Below are positions 18,411 through 27,132 of a DNA stretch of 51,145 bases, piece after piece. A program made the position numbers and the translations under genes. Position 1 is the stretch's first letter; each line of letters opens with the position of its first letter. The DNA is taken from the NCBI GenBank assembly GCA_910586965.1, contig CAJUMF010000026.1, positions 1-51,145 on the forward strand, read 5' to 3'. The DNA comes from an uncultured Dorea sp. Its GTDB lineage: Bacteria; Bacillota; Clostridia; Lachnospirales; Lachnospiraceae. The notes beneath the pieces are model-generated. The model saw only the letters and a program-made list of their open reading frames with translations, was not told the DNA's origin and did no database searches.

Positions 18411-18810
18411 CTGCAATCTCCTTTACTCTCCTGATATTCCGGATATAACTCTCCGGTTCTGTAACTGCTGCCTTCTTCAAAACAGATAACCCCCATTTCC
18501 CTTTACGTGCAGATGCCGCAACACAGATCTGCGTTTCTTCTATAGTAATATGAGCACTGCTTCCCGCAAACAAGATACACTTCCTGCCTACACGCTCTTG
18601 AAACAACGATTCCAGTTCTCCGGCCGTTACCTTGTTTTTCTCCCGTATCTTTGTACTTCCGACTACCGCCGTCTCATAGGCCGCCCCTGCTACTATGTTC
18701 TTATCGTGAAAATAAAATGTCCCCAATATGCCGCTCATAATGAGCAGCAAAATAATGGGCATTAAAAAAGACATCTCCACTGTCATACTTCCTTTTAAAC
18801 TTTTTTTCAC
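18388..18810 (-). CDS. TadE-like pseudopilin
   Basis: 140 aa. The GTG at 18810 has AGGAG 9 nt upstream and gives the normal short basic leader KKSLKGS ahead of MTVEMSFLMPIILLLIMSG, a TadE-type processing region in which the Glu at +5 follows the hydrophobic helix start. The rest is a small extracellular beta domain. It is the third TadE-like or pilin-like product of the operon and sits directly after the prepilin peptidase gene. It is predicted to be a minor pilin that is assembled or processed with Flp1. Confidence 0.82.
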   Translation of the reverse strand: MKKSLKGSMTVEMSFLMPIILLLIMSGILGTFYFHDKNIVAGAAYETAVVGSTKIREKNKVTAGELESLFQERVGRKCILFAGSSAHITIEETQICVAASARKGKWGLSVLKKAAVTEPESYIRNIRRVKEIAGGAKDHD

Positions 18811-18822
18811 ATACAATTTCTC

Positions 18823-19254
18823 CTACAGCCCCCTCTCCACGATCAGGCATATCATATACGACAATGCCAAAAACGGATAAAAAGGCAGCGCACTTTTCCG
18901 TGACATCTTTTTTCGTATAAGGACAACGATCCCGCACAACGCCAGCAGAAAAAAGGCACCTGCCAGTATTTCCAAAAGCTTCCACATACCAAGATATATC
19001 CCCAAGCTCAAGATGCCCAAACTGTCCCCGTATCCTATACTTTCCCGCGTCACCCTGCTTATATATAGAAAGAATACACCAATCCCAATACCACCGGCAA
19101 TTAGTATCACATCCTCTCTGCGGCATAGACACTGATAGATGAATGCCCCGCCGCTCACCGCTGCCAATATACCTGCTGGTATCTTACGATATTTCAAATC
19201 TATTACCGATATAATGATCAAAATTCCCATACAAACGATCTGACTCACTTCCAC
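18823..19254 (-). CDS. A24-type prepilin peptidase (TadV/CpaA)
   Basis: 143-aa membrane aspartyl protease that cleaves pilin leaders. The two catalytic aspartates are visible: ISVIDLKYRKIP near residue 20 and the GYGDS form of GxGD near residue 73. About five membrane helices. The GTG at 19254 is chosen since GAAGGTGA lies just upstream; the frame is open further back into the previous gene but without a binding site. It lacks the N-methylase domain of long type IV prepilin peptidases, as expected for Tad systems. Confidence 0.88.
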   Translation of the reverse strand: MEVSQIVCMGILIIISVIDLKYRKIPAGILAAVSGGAFIYQCLCRREDVILIAGGIGIGVFFLYISRVTRESIGYGDSLGILSLGIYLGMWKLLEILAGAFFLLALCGIVVLIRKKMSRKSALPFYPFLALSYMICLIVERGL

Positions 19255-19276
19255 CGTCTCACCTTCTTTTCTATAT

Positions 19277-20167
19277 TTATCTGCACTTTGAACATGCACG
19301 TTTTCCTGCCGCCTCCGAAAGAGGAATTGCATATACCGTCCGCTTCAACCCACTGCAGGACAAAGAGCTATGATAACGGTCCCCTGTATCTGTAACATAG
19401 ACTCCTCCCTTTCCTCCTCCGCACCGTTCACATGCATGGTATTTTCCTCCACCTTTATTTCGAAGCTTTTCCACTTCTCCTGATGAGACCATCCGGATCG
19501 ACAGCTCAAGATGTGTGCAGTGATAATTCCGATGGTAGACCAGTCCTGTCTCCGTGACATATACTACGCTCTCATCCCTGGCTCCAAATCTCGTTTCTTC
19601 ATAGCCATTCCATACCTTTATCTGCATCTTGTCCTCAAAGGAAAGCAACGCGATGTGAAACACCGGCACCGGAATACGTATCTTATACTTAACGGACAGT
19701 TCTCCTATGCCCGTAAGGGGTGATACTCTGGACGCACTGCAATCCATCCCGCCGCTTCCGCCTTCTACGATACTGCGCTCTAAGCGCTCTGCGCCAATGG
19801 CATTTACCACGTCTGACCTCACCGATGAAGGCGAGATCCGTACAGTCACACAAGACTTCTGCGCCGCTGCTTTTCCGGCATATTGAAGACCCGATCGGAC
19901 GGCGGTCTGAACCGCCATGATCTCCATCAGGTACAGAAGGCAGACTACAGCAAAGAAAAACAACGGAACCGCCATAGCTGCCTCCACAGCAATACTTCCT
20001 TTTTTGGAGGTGAAGACAGATGCCCTCTTGGAGCATATGAGACTGGTATTTCGTGTGGGGAGTATACCATTTGATATCAAACGAATCGTTCTCCTTTCTT
20101 CATAATTTTTTTTGGGGATGTATAAAATATTCATAATAAAATGAGTTATAGAACTCCAAAAGGGCAT
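19277..20167 (-). CDS. TadE-like pilus protein with two C-terminal Cys/His motifs
   Basis: 296 aa. The TadE-type segment KKGSIAVEAAMAVPLFFF lies unusually deep, at residues 55-72, behind a 54-residue N-terminal extension. The C-terminus holds two copies of an Ada-like metal-binding motif: VYVTETGLVYHRNYHCTHL...CERC (202-248) and VYVTDTGDRYHSSLSCSGL...CSKC (256-295). AAGGAGGTG precedes the ATG at 20167. The N-terminal extension is encoded by DNA lying between inverted repeats 20006-20033 and 20154-20181; inversion would introduce a stop after about six codons. The gene follows DUF5702 in the Tad operon. Confidence 0.8.
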   Translation of the reverse strand: MPFWSSITHFIMNILYIPKKNYEERRTIRLISNGILPTRNTSLICSKRASVFTSKKGSIAVEAAMAVPLFFFAVVCLLYLMEIMAVQTAVRSGLQYAGKAAAQKSCVTVRISPSSVRSDVVNAIGAERLERSIVEGGSGGMDCSASRVSPLTGIGELSVKYKIRIPVPVFHIALLSFEDKMQIKVWNGYEETRFGARDESVVYVTETGLVYHRNYHCTHLELSIRMVSSGEVEKLRNKGGGKYHACERCGGGKGGVYVTDTGDRYHSSLSCSGLKRTVYAIPLSEAAGKRACSKCR

Positions 20168-20181
20168 CTGTCTTCACCTCC
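20006..20181. repeat. 28-bp inverted repeat enclosing 120 nt (candidate invertible switch)
   Basis: Arms at 20006-20033 and 20154-20181 are reverse complements over 28 nt with one mismatch (plus-strand left arm begins GGAGGTGAAGACAGATG and ends TTGGAG). The right arm contains the ribosome binding site and codons 1-5 of the TadE-like gene; the left arm covers codons 45-54. In the present orientation the frame is open throughout; inverted, it would read five codons and stop (ATG CCC TTT TGG AGC ATA TGA), with a TAG in frame just before the TadE segment. Confidence 0.75.
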
Positions 20182-20200
20182 TTATTCATTTCACTGCGCG

Positions 20201-21565
20201 CTAGTTGTATCCGTAATAAGTCTGAAATTCATACGTAATCCCCCGGCGCAAACGCACACTGCTCTTTACTTCTATTCTGCTGATACAGCAATCTGCTTTA
20301 AAAAATTTCATGCCGTATACTTTCTGAAGATTAAGCTCTACCATATCCAGCGCACGCATACTGATTTTTTCTTTCTTTTCCAAAAACAAAAGCATTCTGA
20401 GATATTCCTTATAATAAAGCCCTTCCCCGCTATCCTTCCCATCACTTACATCACCGCTTTCTCCAAGCTTCATAAGTCCTGCAAGCGACAACTGCCAGGT
20501 TGCTTCCGTCTTTGTAAATGGCACTCTGCTTCCATTTAATAACGCCCGCAAGTCGACAACAGACTCTCCAAATGCCCACGACAAAAGGATAACTTGCGCT
20601 GCCGCCTGACACAGCGCCGGAAGTGCCGCCAGCGAACATAACGTCAATGCCAGCGCTTCTGCTTCCGCCCGCTTAGACGGACTGTTCTGCAAGAAAATAT
20701 AATTAGCTGCAAAACGTATCAGCAAAAGCTTTCCAGCCACCGTCTCAAGATTCTCTCTGTCACTTTCCTTTCCGGCACATATATATTCCAATTCATAATC
20801 CAGAGTACCCTTTGCCTCTTTATCCGTCGCCATGGAAAAGTGCCCTAAAAGATATTCTCCGAACACCAGCGATGACCACGGACTGCTGCCGGCCGCAACA
20901 TCTGAGAAATCGCCGTATCCTTTATTCTTCTCTCTTCTTAAAAGACTGTTATCCAAATTGATCTTTTTGCCGGAAACCGCTCTGCCCTTTGGCATGATAA
21001 GCTCTAACAGTGATTTTTCCTTAAGCTGCGATACATGGGCGATAGGATTATCCTGACTGGGAAGATTCCCGCCCGCTTCTCCTAATAGCCCGTTAAGTTC
21101 TTCTTCTTTCTCATGGCTTTCTTTTTCGTATTTATCCGCTTTTTCTTCCTGCACTCTCCATGTATCTGTCATAGAAAACTTGTCCTTCAGATGATTGAGC
21201 CCATACTTATTTTCCATATAATACATCACCTGTTCATAAAAAGCTTCTGCTCCATTGTCTGTTAAAAACTGAATTCTCCGGAACGTATTTTCTATATGGT
21301 CTGCTCCATAATACTCCAGCCTCTTTTTTACAAGGCCCTCCGAATATCTCCCGCTTTCATACGTTCCATCCAGCGAAAAGATATCATAGTTTTCTAAAAG
21401 TTCTTTCTGATACTCAGCAAAAACTGATTCCATCGCCCGGTTCACATCTGTACGACGATAATTCTTTGCCATCTGAACCGATGCACTTTCCATAATTCCT
21501 CCAATAAAAGTCACCAGCAAGATAAATATAAGACTTAAAAAGGCTGTAACCTCTGCTTTTTTCAT
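20201..21565 (-). CDS. DUF5702 protein of the Tad locus
   Basis: 454 aa. One N-terminal transmembrane helix (residues 9-27, AFLSLIFILLVTFIGG) followed by a large extracytoplasmic region rich in Lys/Glu helices; YRRTDVNRAMESVFAEY is typical of the DUF5702 family, which is found only with clostridial Tad-like pili. The C-terminal half has hydrophobic Ala/Leu helices near residue 310. It starts 6 nt after Flp1 with no strong binding site, suggesting translational coupling. Its exact role in the pilus is unknown; a TadE/TadG-like assembly protein is the likely analogue. Confidence 0.82.
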   Translation of the reverse strand: MKKAEVTAFLSLIFILLVTFIGGIMESASVQMAKNYRRTDVNRAMESVFAEYQKELLENYDIFSLDGTYESGRYSEGLVKKRLEYYGADHIENTFRRIQFLTDNGAEAFYEQVMYYMENKYGLNHLKDKFSMTDTWRVQEEKADKYEKESHEKEEELNGLLGEAGGNLPSQDNPIAHVSQLKEKSLLELIMPKGRAVSGKKINLDNSLLRREKNKGYGDFSDVAAGSSPWSSLVFGEYLLGHFSMATDKEAKGTLDYELEYICAGKESDRENLETVAGKLLLIRFAANYIFLQNSPSKRAEAEALALTLCSLAALPALCQAAAQVILLSWAFGESVVDLRALLNGSRVPFTKTEATWQLSLAGLMKLGESGDVSDGKDSGEGLYYKEYLRMLLFLEKKEKISMRALDMVELNLQKVYGMKFFKADCCISRIEVKSSVRLRRGITYEFQTYYGYN

Positions 21566-21570
21566 ACGTT

Positions 21571-21759
21571 TTAGATACCCGAACTCTCAGTTGTAATCTT
21601 TTTGAAAATACTTTGCACCAGACTGGTAAGCTGTGACTTAAAGATAATGACAAGACCGATAAGCACCACAAGAATCAGAATAACCTCTACCACACCGACA
21701 CCCTTTTCTTCTGTCAGAATCTCTCTCGCTCTGTTTTTTAAATACCATATTCTCCACAT
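21571..21759 (-). CDS. Flp1 family type IVb pilin
   Basis: 62-aa major pilin candidate. The protein has a basic N-terminus, then EEKGVGVVEVILILVVLIGLVIIFK, where the Gly-Val junction and Glu at +5 match class IVb pilin processing, and a short Ser/Thr tail. AAGGAGG lies 8 nt before the ATG, the strongest binding site in the operon, in keeping with high expression. It lies between the TadC-like gene and DUF5702. Confidence 0.9.
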   Translation of the reverse strand: MWRIWYLKNRAREILTEEKGVGVVEVILILVVLIGLVIIFKSQLTSLVQSIFKKITTESSGI

Positions 21760-21788
21760 ATTATTTCCTCCTTATATTTTTATTGATT

Positions 21789-23057
21789 TTACATTTGTAC
21801 AGACATAAAAGCCGGCACGATCACTATGACAAGCACCACCCCAAGCATGAGAAACATGGGCGCAAGCAGCTTTGTGCCTGCCTCCTCCCCAAGGCGTCTC
21901 GCTCTTGCCTTGCGTTCCTCAAAAGACTGGATTGCCTCTGCTTTTAATATCTGGCTCATACCTTTTGTTCCCTTGCGCAGATTTTGTGAAAGCAGTGCTC
22001 CAAGTTTTACATAGATCTGTGTTCCGCACCGCCTTCCAAAGCGCTCATAGCTTTCTGCCTCTGTAATGCCGCTGTCCATCTCGTTACATGCCTGACGCAT
22101 CTCTTCATAAGCATATCGGATTCCCCAGACATTCTTTTCTTCCTCATAATCTGCCACAATCTTTCTCCATGCTCTTTTGACTGTCATGCCGGCACCTAAA
22201 AGAAGCGTAAGCTTGTTGATAATCTCCGGATGATCAAGCTGCATCTGCGCCTGTCTTTTCGTCATCTCCTTCTCCTGGTTCTGTTTTTCCAGCGCAAGCA
22301 GAAGGATACTTATCAACACCGCCATTGCCATCAGTACCGCCCCCCGGCTGTCCATGGATGAAAAAAAGAAAAGAGGTGTTCCATCCAACTCACGAGGCAG
22401 TATCAATCGTTCTTCGGTCTGTGTCTTTTTATCTGTGTCAGCGATTATTTTTTCAATCTCTGCTGCTTTTTGTTCTTTTTCCTTCAAAGTCTTTGGAAAT
22501 ACCATCGCCGTGCACTCATAAAGTGCCTGTTCGCTTGGAACTTCACGGTATGTCAGTATTCCTTTCAGCGTGACCAACGTACCCTCCTTATGCAGCTCTT
22601 CTTCCTGGATTTCCCCGTACACATTCATCACGTCATAACGGTCCAACTCCCAGGAAATTTCTACCGGCACTCCCGGAATCCCTGTGATCAGATTCATATC
22701 CGATTCAATATGGTCCAGATTCTTATTATCACCGAGGATTAATCGATCCATCTGTGCAATGCATCTTTGAAACATGCTCTGTAATTCCTCACCGGAATAG
22801 GCCCGCTCAGATACCTGCACCTCTATCTTTTCTCTTTTTCCCTCCCCTGCCGCAACTTCCAATTCCTCCATCCTGCTTCCGATTCCATAAGTATTTCTTA
22901 CAAGCCCTCCTTCAAGAGCTTTTCTGGAATGCATAAAATCAGAGACTAACAACATACCGCCAAGCACAAACATCGTAAGAAGCATCAGTAAAGTCAAACC
23001 TCGATTTTTACCAGCTTTACACCAAATGCATATGCGGCCAGGTAGATTCCAAGACAT
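21789..23057 (-). CDS. TadC-like type II secretion F-domain protein
   Basis: Inner-membrane platform protein. From the ATG at 23057 (MSWNLPG), preceded by AGGGGTGA, it is 422 aa and overlaps the TadB gene by 64 nt; a start close to 22985 is possible. There is a transmembrane helix near residues 20-40, an extracytoplasmic insert of about 200 residues, then helices at about 240-260 and 400-420 flanking the T2SSF domain (LDHPEIINKLTLLLGAGMT, RWx-like RRCGTQIYVKLGALL). The long extracytoplasmic insert is larger than in classical TadC. Confidence 0.82.
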   Translation of the reverse strand: MSWNLPGRICIWCKAGKNRGLTLLMLLTMFVLGGMLLVSDFMHSRKALEGGLVRNTYGIGSRMEELEVAAGEGKREKIEVQVSERAYSGEELQSMFQRCIAQMDRLILGDNKNLDHIESDMNLITGIPGVPVEISWELDRYDVMNVYGEIQEEELHKEGTLVTLKGILTYREVPSEQALYECTAMVFPKTLKEKEQKAAEIEKIIADTDKKTQTEERLILPRELDGTPLFFFSSMDSRGAVLMAMAVLISILLLALEKQNQEKEMTKRQAQMQLDHPEIINKLTLLLGAGMTVKRAWRKIVADYEEEKNVWGIRYAYEEMRQACNEMDSGITEAESYERFGRRCGTQIYVKLGALLSQNLRKGTKGMSQILKAEAIQSFEERKARARRLGEEAGTKLLAPMFLMLGVVLVIVIVPAFMSVQM

Positions 23058-23782
23058 ACACTCATCACCCCTATTCCTATTATATTTCCGTAGAGACAAT
23101 CCATAAACTCCGGAAAACTAAGAGTCATATATGCTATGATCGTATACGGAATTACAGCCATCACTTTAAATTCATACTGCTTCGCAGCAAGCAGTGTATC
23201 TATTTCCCGTCTGACATCAATCTTGTCTCCAATCTGATCTGCCGTATTCCGGATAATAGCTATCATATCTCCGCCGCTTCGTTTTGCCGCTGCAAATACA
23301 TCAGAGAAATTTCTTACATCCTCTAAGCAGACTCTCTTCGCAAAATCTTCAAAGATCTGCTCTGCCGGAAGCCGAATATAGATCTGCTGTACCATAATCT
23401 TAAGTTCCCTGCATATCATCTCATTCTCCGAATACATCAGGCACATCTCCTTTTGCGTTTCCTTTACTGCATTCTCCACGGAATAACCCGTGTACAAAGA
23501 TGCGGACATACTCTGGATCATCTCTTTAAACTGAGCAAGAAACTCCCCCTTCTTTTTCTCTATACATTCTTTTTCAAGGTTCCGGTAGTACCACACTCCC
23601 ACCGGCCACAATACGGCAAGCGGCCACATGGAACGATAATACAGCCATACTGTCAAAAACAGGACTCCCGCTGCCTTAATAAGCATCCAGATCTTCTGCC
23701 TCTTCTTTATAGCCTGCCGCCATAAGCTTTCCCGTGTGTGTAAGCCCATGAACTTTTTTCCAAATTCCTTGAATCTTCCCAT
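22994..23782 (-). CDS. TadB-like type II secretion F-domain protein
   Basis: Second platform protein, 262 aa from the ATG at 23782 (MGRFKEF; GGGAG 6 nt upstream). Two N-terminal membrane segments near residues 35-65, the F-domain core EFLAQFKEMIQSMSASLYTGYS and FSDVFAAAKRSGGDMIAIIR, then two C-terminal membrane helices. It overlaps the CpaF gene by about 100 nt at its 5' end; an ATG at 23749 is an alternative start. It would form the membrane hub turned by the CpaF ATPase. Confidence 0.85.
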   Translation of the reverse strand: MGRFKEFGKKFMGLHTRESLWRQAIKKRQKIWMLIKAAGVLFLTVWLYYRSMWPLAVLWPVGVWYYRNLEKECIEKKKGEFLAQFKEMIQSMSASLYTGYSVENAVKETQKEMCLMYSENEMICRELKIMVQQIYIRLPAEQIFEDFAKRVCLEDVRNFSDVFAAAKRSGGDMIAIIRNTADQIGDKIDVRREIDTLLAAKQYEFKVMAVIPYTIIAYMTLSFPEFMDCLYGNIIGIGVMSVCLGIYLAAYAFGVKLVKIEV

Positions 23783-24908
23783 TTTTTTCTCCCATCTCTG
23801 CAAAGCTGTAGATTGGCTGGATCAGAATCTCTCCATTCTGATAATCAATAACTTCTGTAACTTCCAATACTTTTCTGCTCTTATCCCTGAGCCTTCCCAG
23901 ATGGACGATCAGGTCAATCCCGGAAGCGATCTGCCTGCGAATTGCCGGAAGAGGAATCTCCATTCCCATAAGGACCATTGTCTCCAAGCGGCTAAGCATA
24001 TCATTTGGGCTGTTGGCATGACCGGTACTAAGACTTCCGTCGTGCCCTGTATTAAGCGCCTGAAGCATATCGATAGCTTCCGCTGAGCGCACCTCTCCAA
24101 CGATGATCCTTGTAGGACGCATACGAAGCGCCGACTTGATCAAATCCCGAATCGTAACTTCTCCTGTCCCTTCTGCGTTAGCATTTCTCGCCTCCAAACT
24201 TACCAGATTAGCGACACCCAATATTTTAAGCTCTGCATTATCTTCAATCGTTATTATTCTTTCATCCTTTGGAATAAATTGCGAAAGTGCATTTAAGAAT
24301 GTGGTTTTTCCGGAACCAGTACCGCCGCTGATAAAGATATTGTAACCTGCTGCAACATATACAGCCAGCATATCCGCGACCTCTTTACTGATGGAATTCC
24401 ACATAATGAGCTGCTGCATCGTAACAGCTTCCCTGGGGAATTTTCGAATTGTGACAATGGGGCCATTGAGAGCCACCGGAGCCAGGATAACATTTACCCT
24501 TGAGCCGTCTGATAACCTTGCATCCACGATTGGAGAAGCTTCATTGACCAGGCGGTTCGAACCCGCTACGATCTGCTGAATGACATCCTCCAATTTTTCT
24601 TTTGACAAGAATCTCTTTTCTGACTGGTACAACTTACCCTCTTTTTCGTAAAAGATATTCTGCGTACCGTTGATCATAATCTCCGTAATCTCATCATCTT
24701 CCAGAAATTCCTGCAGCAGATCTAACTTACGGAAAGCATTAAAAAGCTCTTTTCCCAGTGCGGTCTTTTCGCCAAGAGAGATATATTCCCTCTCTCCGGC
24801 TTCTTTCAACACTTGATGAATAATCTTTGTAAGCTCTTCATCCTCCACTTCTCTTGTCAGATCCAATTCTTCAAGGATTCTTGCATGGAGCTGTTCTGCC
24901 TCGATCAT
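23676..24908 (-). CDS. cpaF: CpaF/TadA family secretion ATPase
   Basis: 410-aa hexameric ATPase that powers Tad pilus assembly. Walker A is GGTGSGKTTFLNAL near residue 200, the Asp box IITIEDNAEL follows, Walker B is TRIIVGEVRSAEA and the His box is HDGSLSTGHANSP. The N-terminal domain has FLEDDEITEIMINGT, typical of CpaF. The ATG at 24908 shares its A with the TGA of the TadZ gene (TGATG) and follows AAAGGGGG, so translation is coupled. Confidence 0.95.
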   Translation of the reverse strand: MIEAEQLHARILEELDLTREVEDEELTKIIHQVLKEAGEREYISLGEKTALGKELFNAFRKLDLLQEFLEDDEITEIMINGTQNIFYEKEGKLYQSEKRFLSKEKLEDVIQQIVAGSNRLVNEASPIVDARLSDGSRVNVILAPVALNGPIVTIRKFPREAVTMQQLIMWNSISKEVADMLAVYVAAGYNIFISGGTGSGKTTFLNALSQFIPKDERIITIEDNAELKILGVANLVSLEARNANAEGTGEVTIRDLIKSALRMRPTRIIVGEVRSAEAIDMLQALNTGHDGSLSTGHANSPNDMLSRLETMVLMGMEIPLPAIRRQIASGIDLIVHLGRLRDKSRKVLEVTEVIDYQNGEILIQPIYSFAEMGEKNGKIQGIWKKVHGLTHTGKLMAAGYKEEAEDLDAY

Positions 24909-25822
24909 CAAGTTCCCCCTTTTCGGATGATTTTTTTCAGTACATCTTCCTGCCCTAAAAGATTCATCTCATGCTCAAATTGCAAAAGCTTTCCCTTAGA
25001 ATACTTATCTTCCCGAACAGGCATATGGACTTCCGTACAGCTTTTCAAAAGCTTATGCAGTTCTGGGATTCCATCACCGATATCTAAGACCAACGTCTCA
25101 TAGATACTCTGTTCCAATATCTTATTTGCCAACAATGCCCACTCCGGGCCATGGATTTCTTTCAAATCTTCAGAAACCGGCATCGGCTGTATATAATCAA
25201 GATTCCCTCTGTGACAGACCAGGGTGGTCAACATCAATCCGAGGTTACCCTTTTCCTGCCTGGCATAATATAAGACATCCGCCAATGTCTGGCCTCCCGG
25301 GTCAAAATGACCCCCCATGCCTGCAAAAGTCTCCAGATTCAGATATAATACATTCTCTGTCTCTGCCAGCATTTCTCCAAGCTTTAATGCATATTCTGTT
25401 TTTCCTATCCGATGTACGGGTGAGAATACACCAATGATCTTATGCTTTTTATTTCCGGATACACCCTGAACCATATCTTCCATATCAAATAATTCTGCGC
25501 ACTCCCGGATAATGCAGCTTAACATCTTTTCTCCCGACTGATACTTATACAACGCAGGATACTCCGACGTTTCTGCGGATTTCCTCCCCGTACTCAACAC
25601 GAATACCTTTTCTGCCCGCACTTTTTCCTGTGCTTTTCCTGCATACTCCGACGCGGTCAGCAATATATCGGCCTGAAGCTCTTTTCCTAAGACTTCCGCG
25701 TGACTGATACTGCTGCATACGTGTACTTGAAGCATCAATTCTTTTTTTCTCATAAAGAACATAGCAAGTGCTTTGGCATATTCTTCCTCGGTATCGCATA
25801 TTACAAGATTTTTACTTCTCAC
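24908..25822 (-). CDS. CpaE/TadZ-like P-loop protein
   Basis: First gene of the Tad operon; 304 aa. An N-terminal receiver-like domain (NLVICDTEEEYAKALAMFF) is followed by a MinD/ParA-type ATPase region (IIGVFSPVHRIGKTEYALKLGEML near residues 128-150; LYLNLETFAG; LVLDIGDGIPEL). The deviant Walker A reads SPVHRIGKTEYA, keeping the GKT core. Such proteins place the pilus machine in the cell. AGGAG lies 7 nt before the ATG. The 335-nt gap upstream (25823-26157) holds the operon promoter and the divergent PPTase promoter. Confidence 0.82.
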   Translation of the reverse strand: MRSKNLVICDTEEEYAKALAMFFMRKKELMLQVHVCSSISHAEVLGKELQADILLTASEYAGKAQEKVRAEKVFVLSTGRKSAETSEYPALYKYQSGEKMLSCIIRECAELFDMEDMVQGVSGNKKHKIIGVFSPVHRIGKTEYALKLGEMLAETENVLYLNLETFAGMGGHFDPGGQTLADVLYYARQEKGNLGLMLTTLVCHRGNLDYIQPMPVSEDLKEIHGPEWALLANKILEQSIYETLVLDIGDGIPELHKLLKSCTEVHMPVREDKYSKGKLLQFEHEMNLLGQEDVLKKIIRKGGT

Positions 25823-25937
25823 ATACTACCACTCCTATTCCTCCTCATTCAGCAATTTTGCTTTTGACTGTGAACCTTCGCCGATACTGGCTTGAATTCT
25901 TCGAACTACTTTGAAACTATCAAGATAAACAATCAGA

Positions 25938-25961
25938 TACAAGTCATCGACTCGACTTGTA
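25938..25961 (-). promoter_or_regulatory. Stem-loop at the predicted 5' end of the Tad transcript
   Basis: TACAAGTC and GACTTGTA (25938-25945 and 25954-25961) form a perfect 8-bp stem with an 8-nt loop. It lies at or just after the transcription start predicted from the promoter at 25968-25996, so it would cap the mRNA and may stabilise the operon message. Confidence 0.45.
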
Positions 25962-25967
25962 AAACCG

Positions 25968-25996
25968 ATTATAGTCTTTCACCGCTCATCTGTCTA
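25968..25996 (-). promoter_or_regulatory. Predicted promoter of the Tad operon
   Basis: Minus-strand TAGACA (-35), 17-nt spacer and TATAAT (-10), about 140 nt upstream of the TadZ start. Five of six and six of six matches to the sigma-A consensus. Confidence 0.65.
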
Positions 25997-26112
25997 CCAT
26001 TTTTTTCAAAAAGTTTAATCTTTGTGAATACTAACCAAATTTAAACGTAAAATTTCTCCAATATTTCCGAAGAAAAATTTTTATTGCCAAGATAAATATA
26101 TGTCATGTATGA

Positions 26113-26121
26113 TGTTATAAT
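26113..26121 (+). promoter_or_regulatory. Extended -10 promoter element for the PPTase gene
   Basis: TGTTATAAT (TGnTATAAT form) lies 36 nt before the ATG at 26158; the -35 region is weak, as is common with extended -10 promoters. Confidence 0.55.
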
Positions 26122-26157
26122 AGGTTTTCTAATTTTAAAGAAAGGAGCCCATCTATA

Positions 26158-26871
26158 ATGATATTAAAATATTTGTCCTCTGAACATTTATTAAAACAAA
26201 CACTTCCTCTCCCCGATAATAAAACCATTGATATCTGCATTTTTTGTATTGATAATTTTTCTCTGCTTGCAGACCATATGACGGCGCTCTCCCCCGCAGA
26301 GCAAAAAAGAGCATCCTCTCTTAAGCAGGAACAAGATCAGCTTCGGTTTATAGCGAGCCGTATTCTCCTGCGCAGATTTTTAAGTCTTTATCTTGATCTT
26401 CCGGCAGATGCACTGCTATTTCAAACAGGCGAACATGGGAAACCTTATCTTTGTACGGACAGGCAGGACCTTCCGCAGATATATTTTAATCTGTCACATT
26501 CCGGTGATTTTGTGGCTCTTGCTTTTTCCGCTGCTACTCCTGTCGGAATTGACATTGAAAGAACTCGTAAGAATATTCATGCGGAAACCTTAGTCCGCAG
26601 ATTCTTCCATCCTGATGAATACTCTGAATTTTTAAAACTGAACGATGACGATAAGCAGGCTTTTTTATTCCGCAGATGGACGGTGCGCGAAGCATTTTTA
26701 AAGGGACTGGGAAAAGGATTTTCTATCTCCCCTGACTCCTTCTATATACAAGAACACCCTTGCATGTACTGCATTAAAAAAAGCCAGAAAGATTACTCCT
26801 CCTGGCATATAGTATCTGTCCCTGTTCCAAAAGACTATTATTGTAGCATTGCATATCAGGTGCCCGTGTAA
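26158..26871 (+). CDS. 4'-phosphopantetheinyl transferase superfamily protein
   Basis: 237-aa Sfp-type enzyme that moves phosphopantetheine from CoA to a serine of carrier proteins. Motifs: FNLSHSGDFVALAFS, VGIDIERTRKN with the Mg-binding Asp and Glu, and FRRWTVREAFLKGLGKG, the WxxKEA-type motif with Arg in place of Lys. AAAGGAG is 10 nt before the ATG. No NRPS or PKS gene lies nearby, so its target carrier protein is elsewhere. Its last 16 nt overlap the convergent BofA gene. Confidence 0.9.
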   Translation: MILKYLSSEHLLKQTLPLPDNKTIDICIFCIDNFSLLADHMTALSPAEQKRASSLKQEQDQLRFIASRILLRRFLSLYLDLPADALLFQTGEHGKPYLCTDRQDLPQIYFNLSHSGDFVALAFSAATPVGIDIERTRKNIHAETLVRRFFHPDEYSEFLKLNDDDKQAFLFRRWTVREAFLKGLGKGFSISPDSFYIQEHPCMYCIKKSQKDYSSWHIVSVPVPKDYYCSIAYQVPV

Positions 26872-27062
26872 AAAGCAATCCCATATAATAATGCTACTCC
26901 CGGGGTTCCAAAAATTCCGGTTGTTGCAAATGTTACGGGGTTTAATCCCACCTGCATGGAGATTCCCCTTGATGCAAGAAATTGATTGATAAAAAATATA
27001 AAAGCCATCCCTACTACTGCACGAATTAAAAACTGAACAATAAAAGAAGTCTTCTGCTCCAT
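26856..27062 (-). CDS. bofA: BofA family membrane protein (pro-sigma-K processing inhibitor type)
   Basis: 68 aa from the ATG at 27062, which has GGGGAG 7 nt upstream; the frame continues to an ATG at 27095 without such a site. Two hydrophobic helices (FLIRAVVGMAFIFFINQF and the C-terminal GVALLYGIAFYTGT) and the family motif VGLNPVTFATTGIFGTPGV. In Bacillus BofA restrains the SpoIVFB protease in the outer forespore membrane. It is convergent with, and overlaps, the PPTase gene. Confidence 0.85.
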   Translation of the reverse strand: MEQKTSFIVQFLIRAVVGMAFIFFINQFLASRGISMQVGLNPVTFATTGIFGTPGVALLYGIAFYTGT

Positions 27063-27132
27063 ATCAAGGCTCCCCCGTCTTCGTCTTTTTTTCATATATA
27101 TTCAGCAGTTTCGGTATATATGACATCCATAT

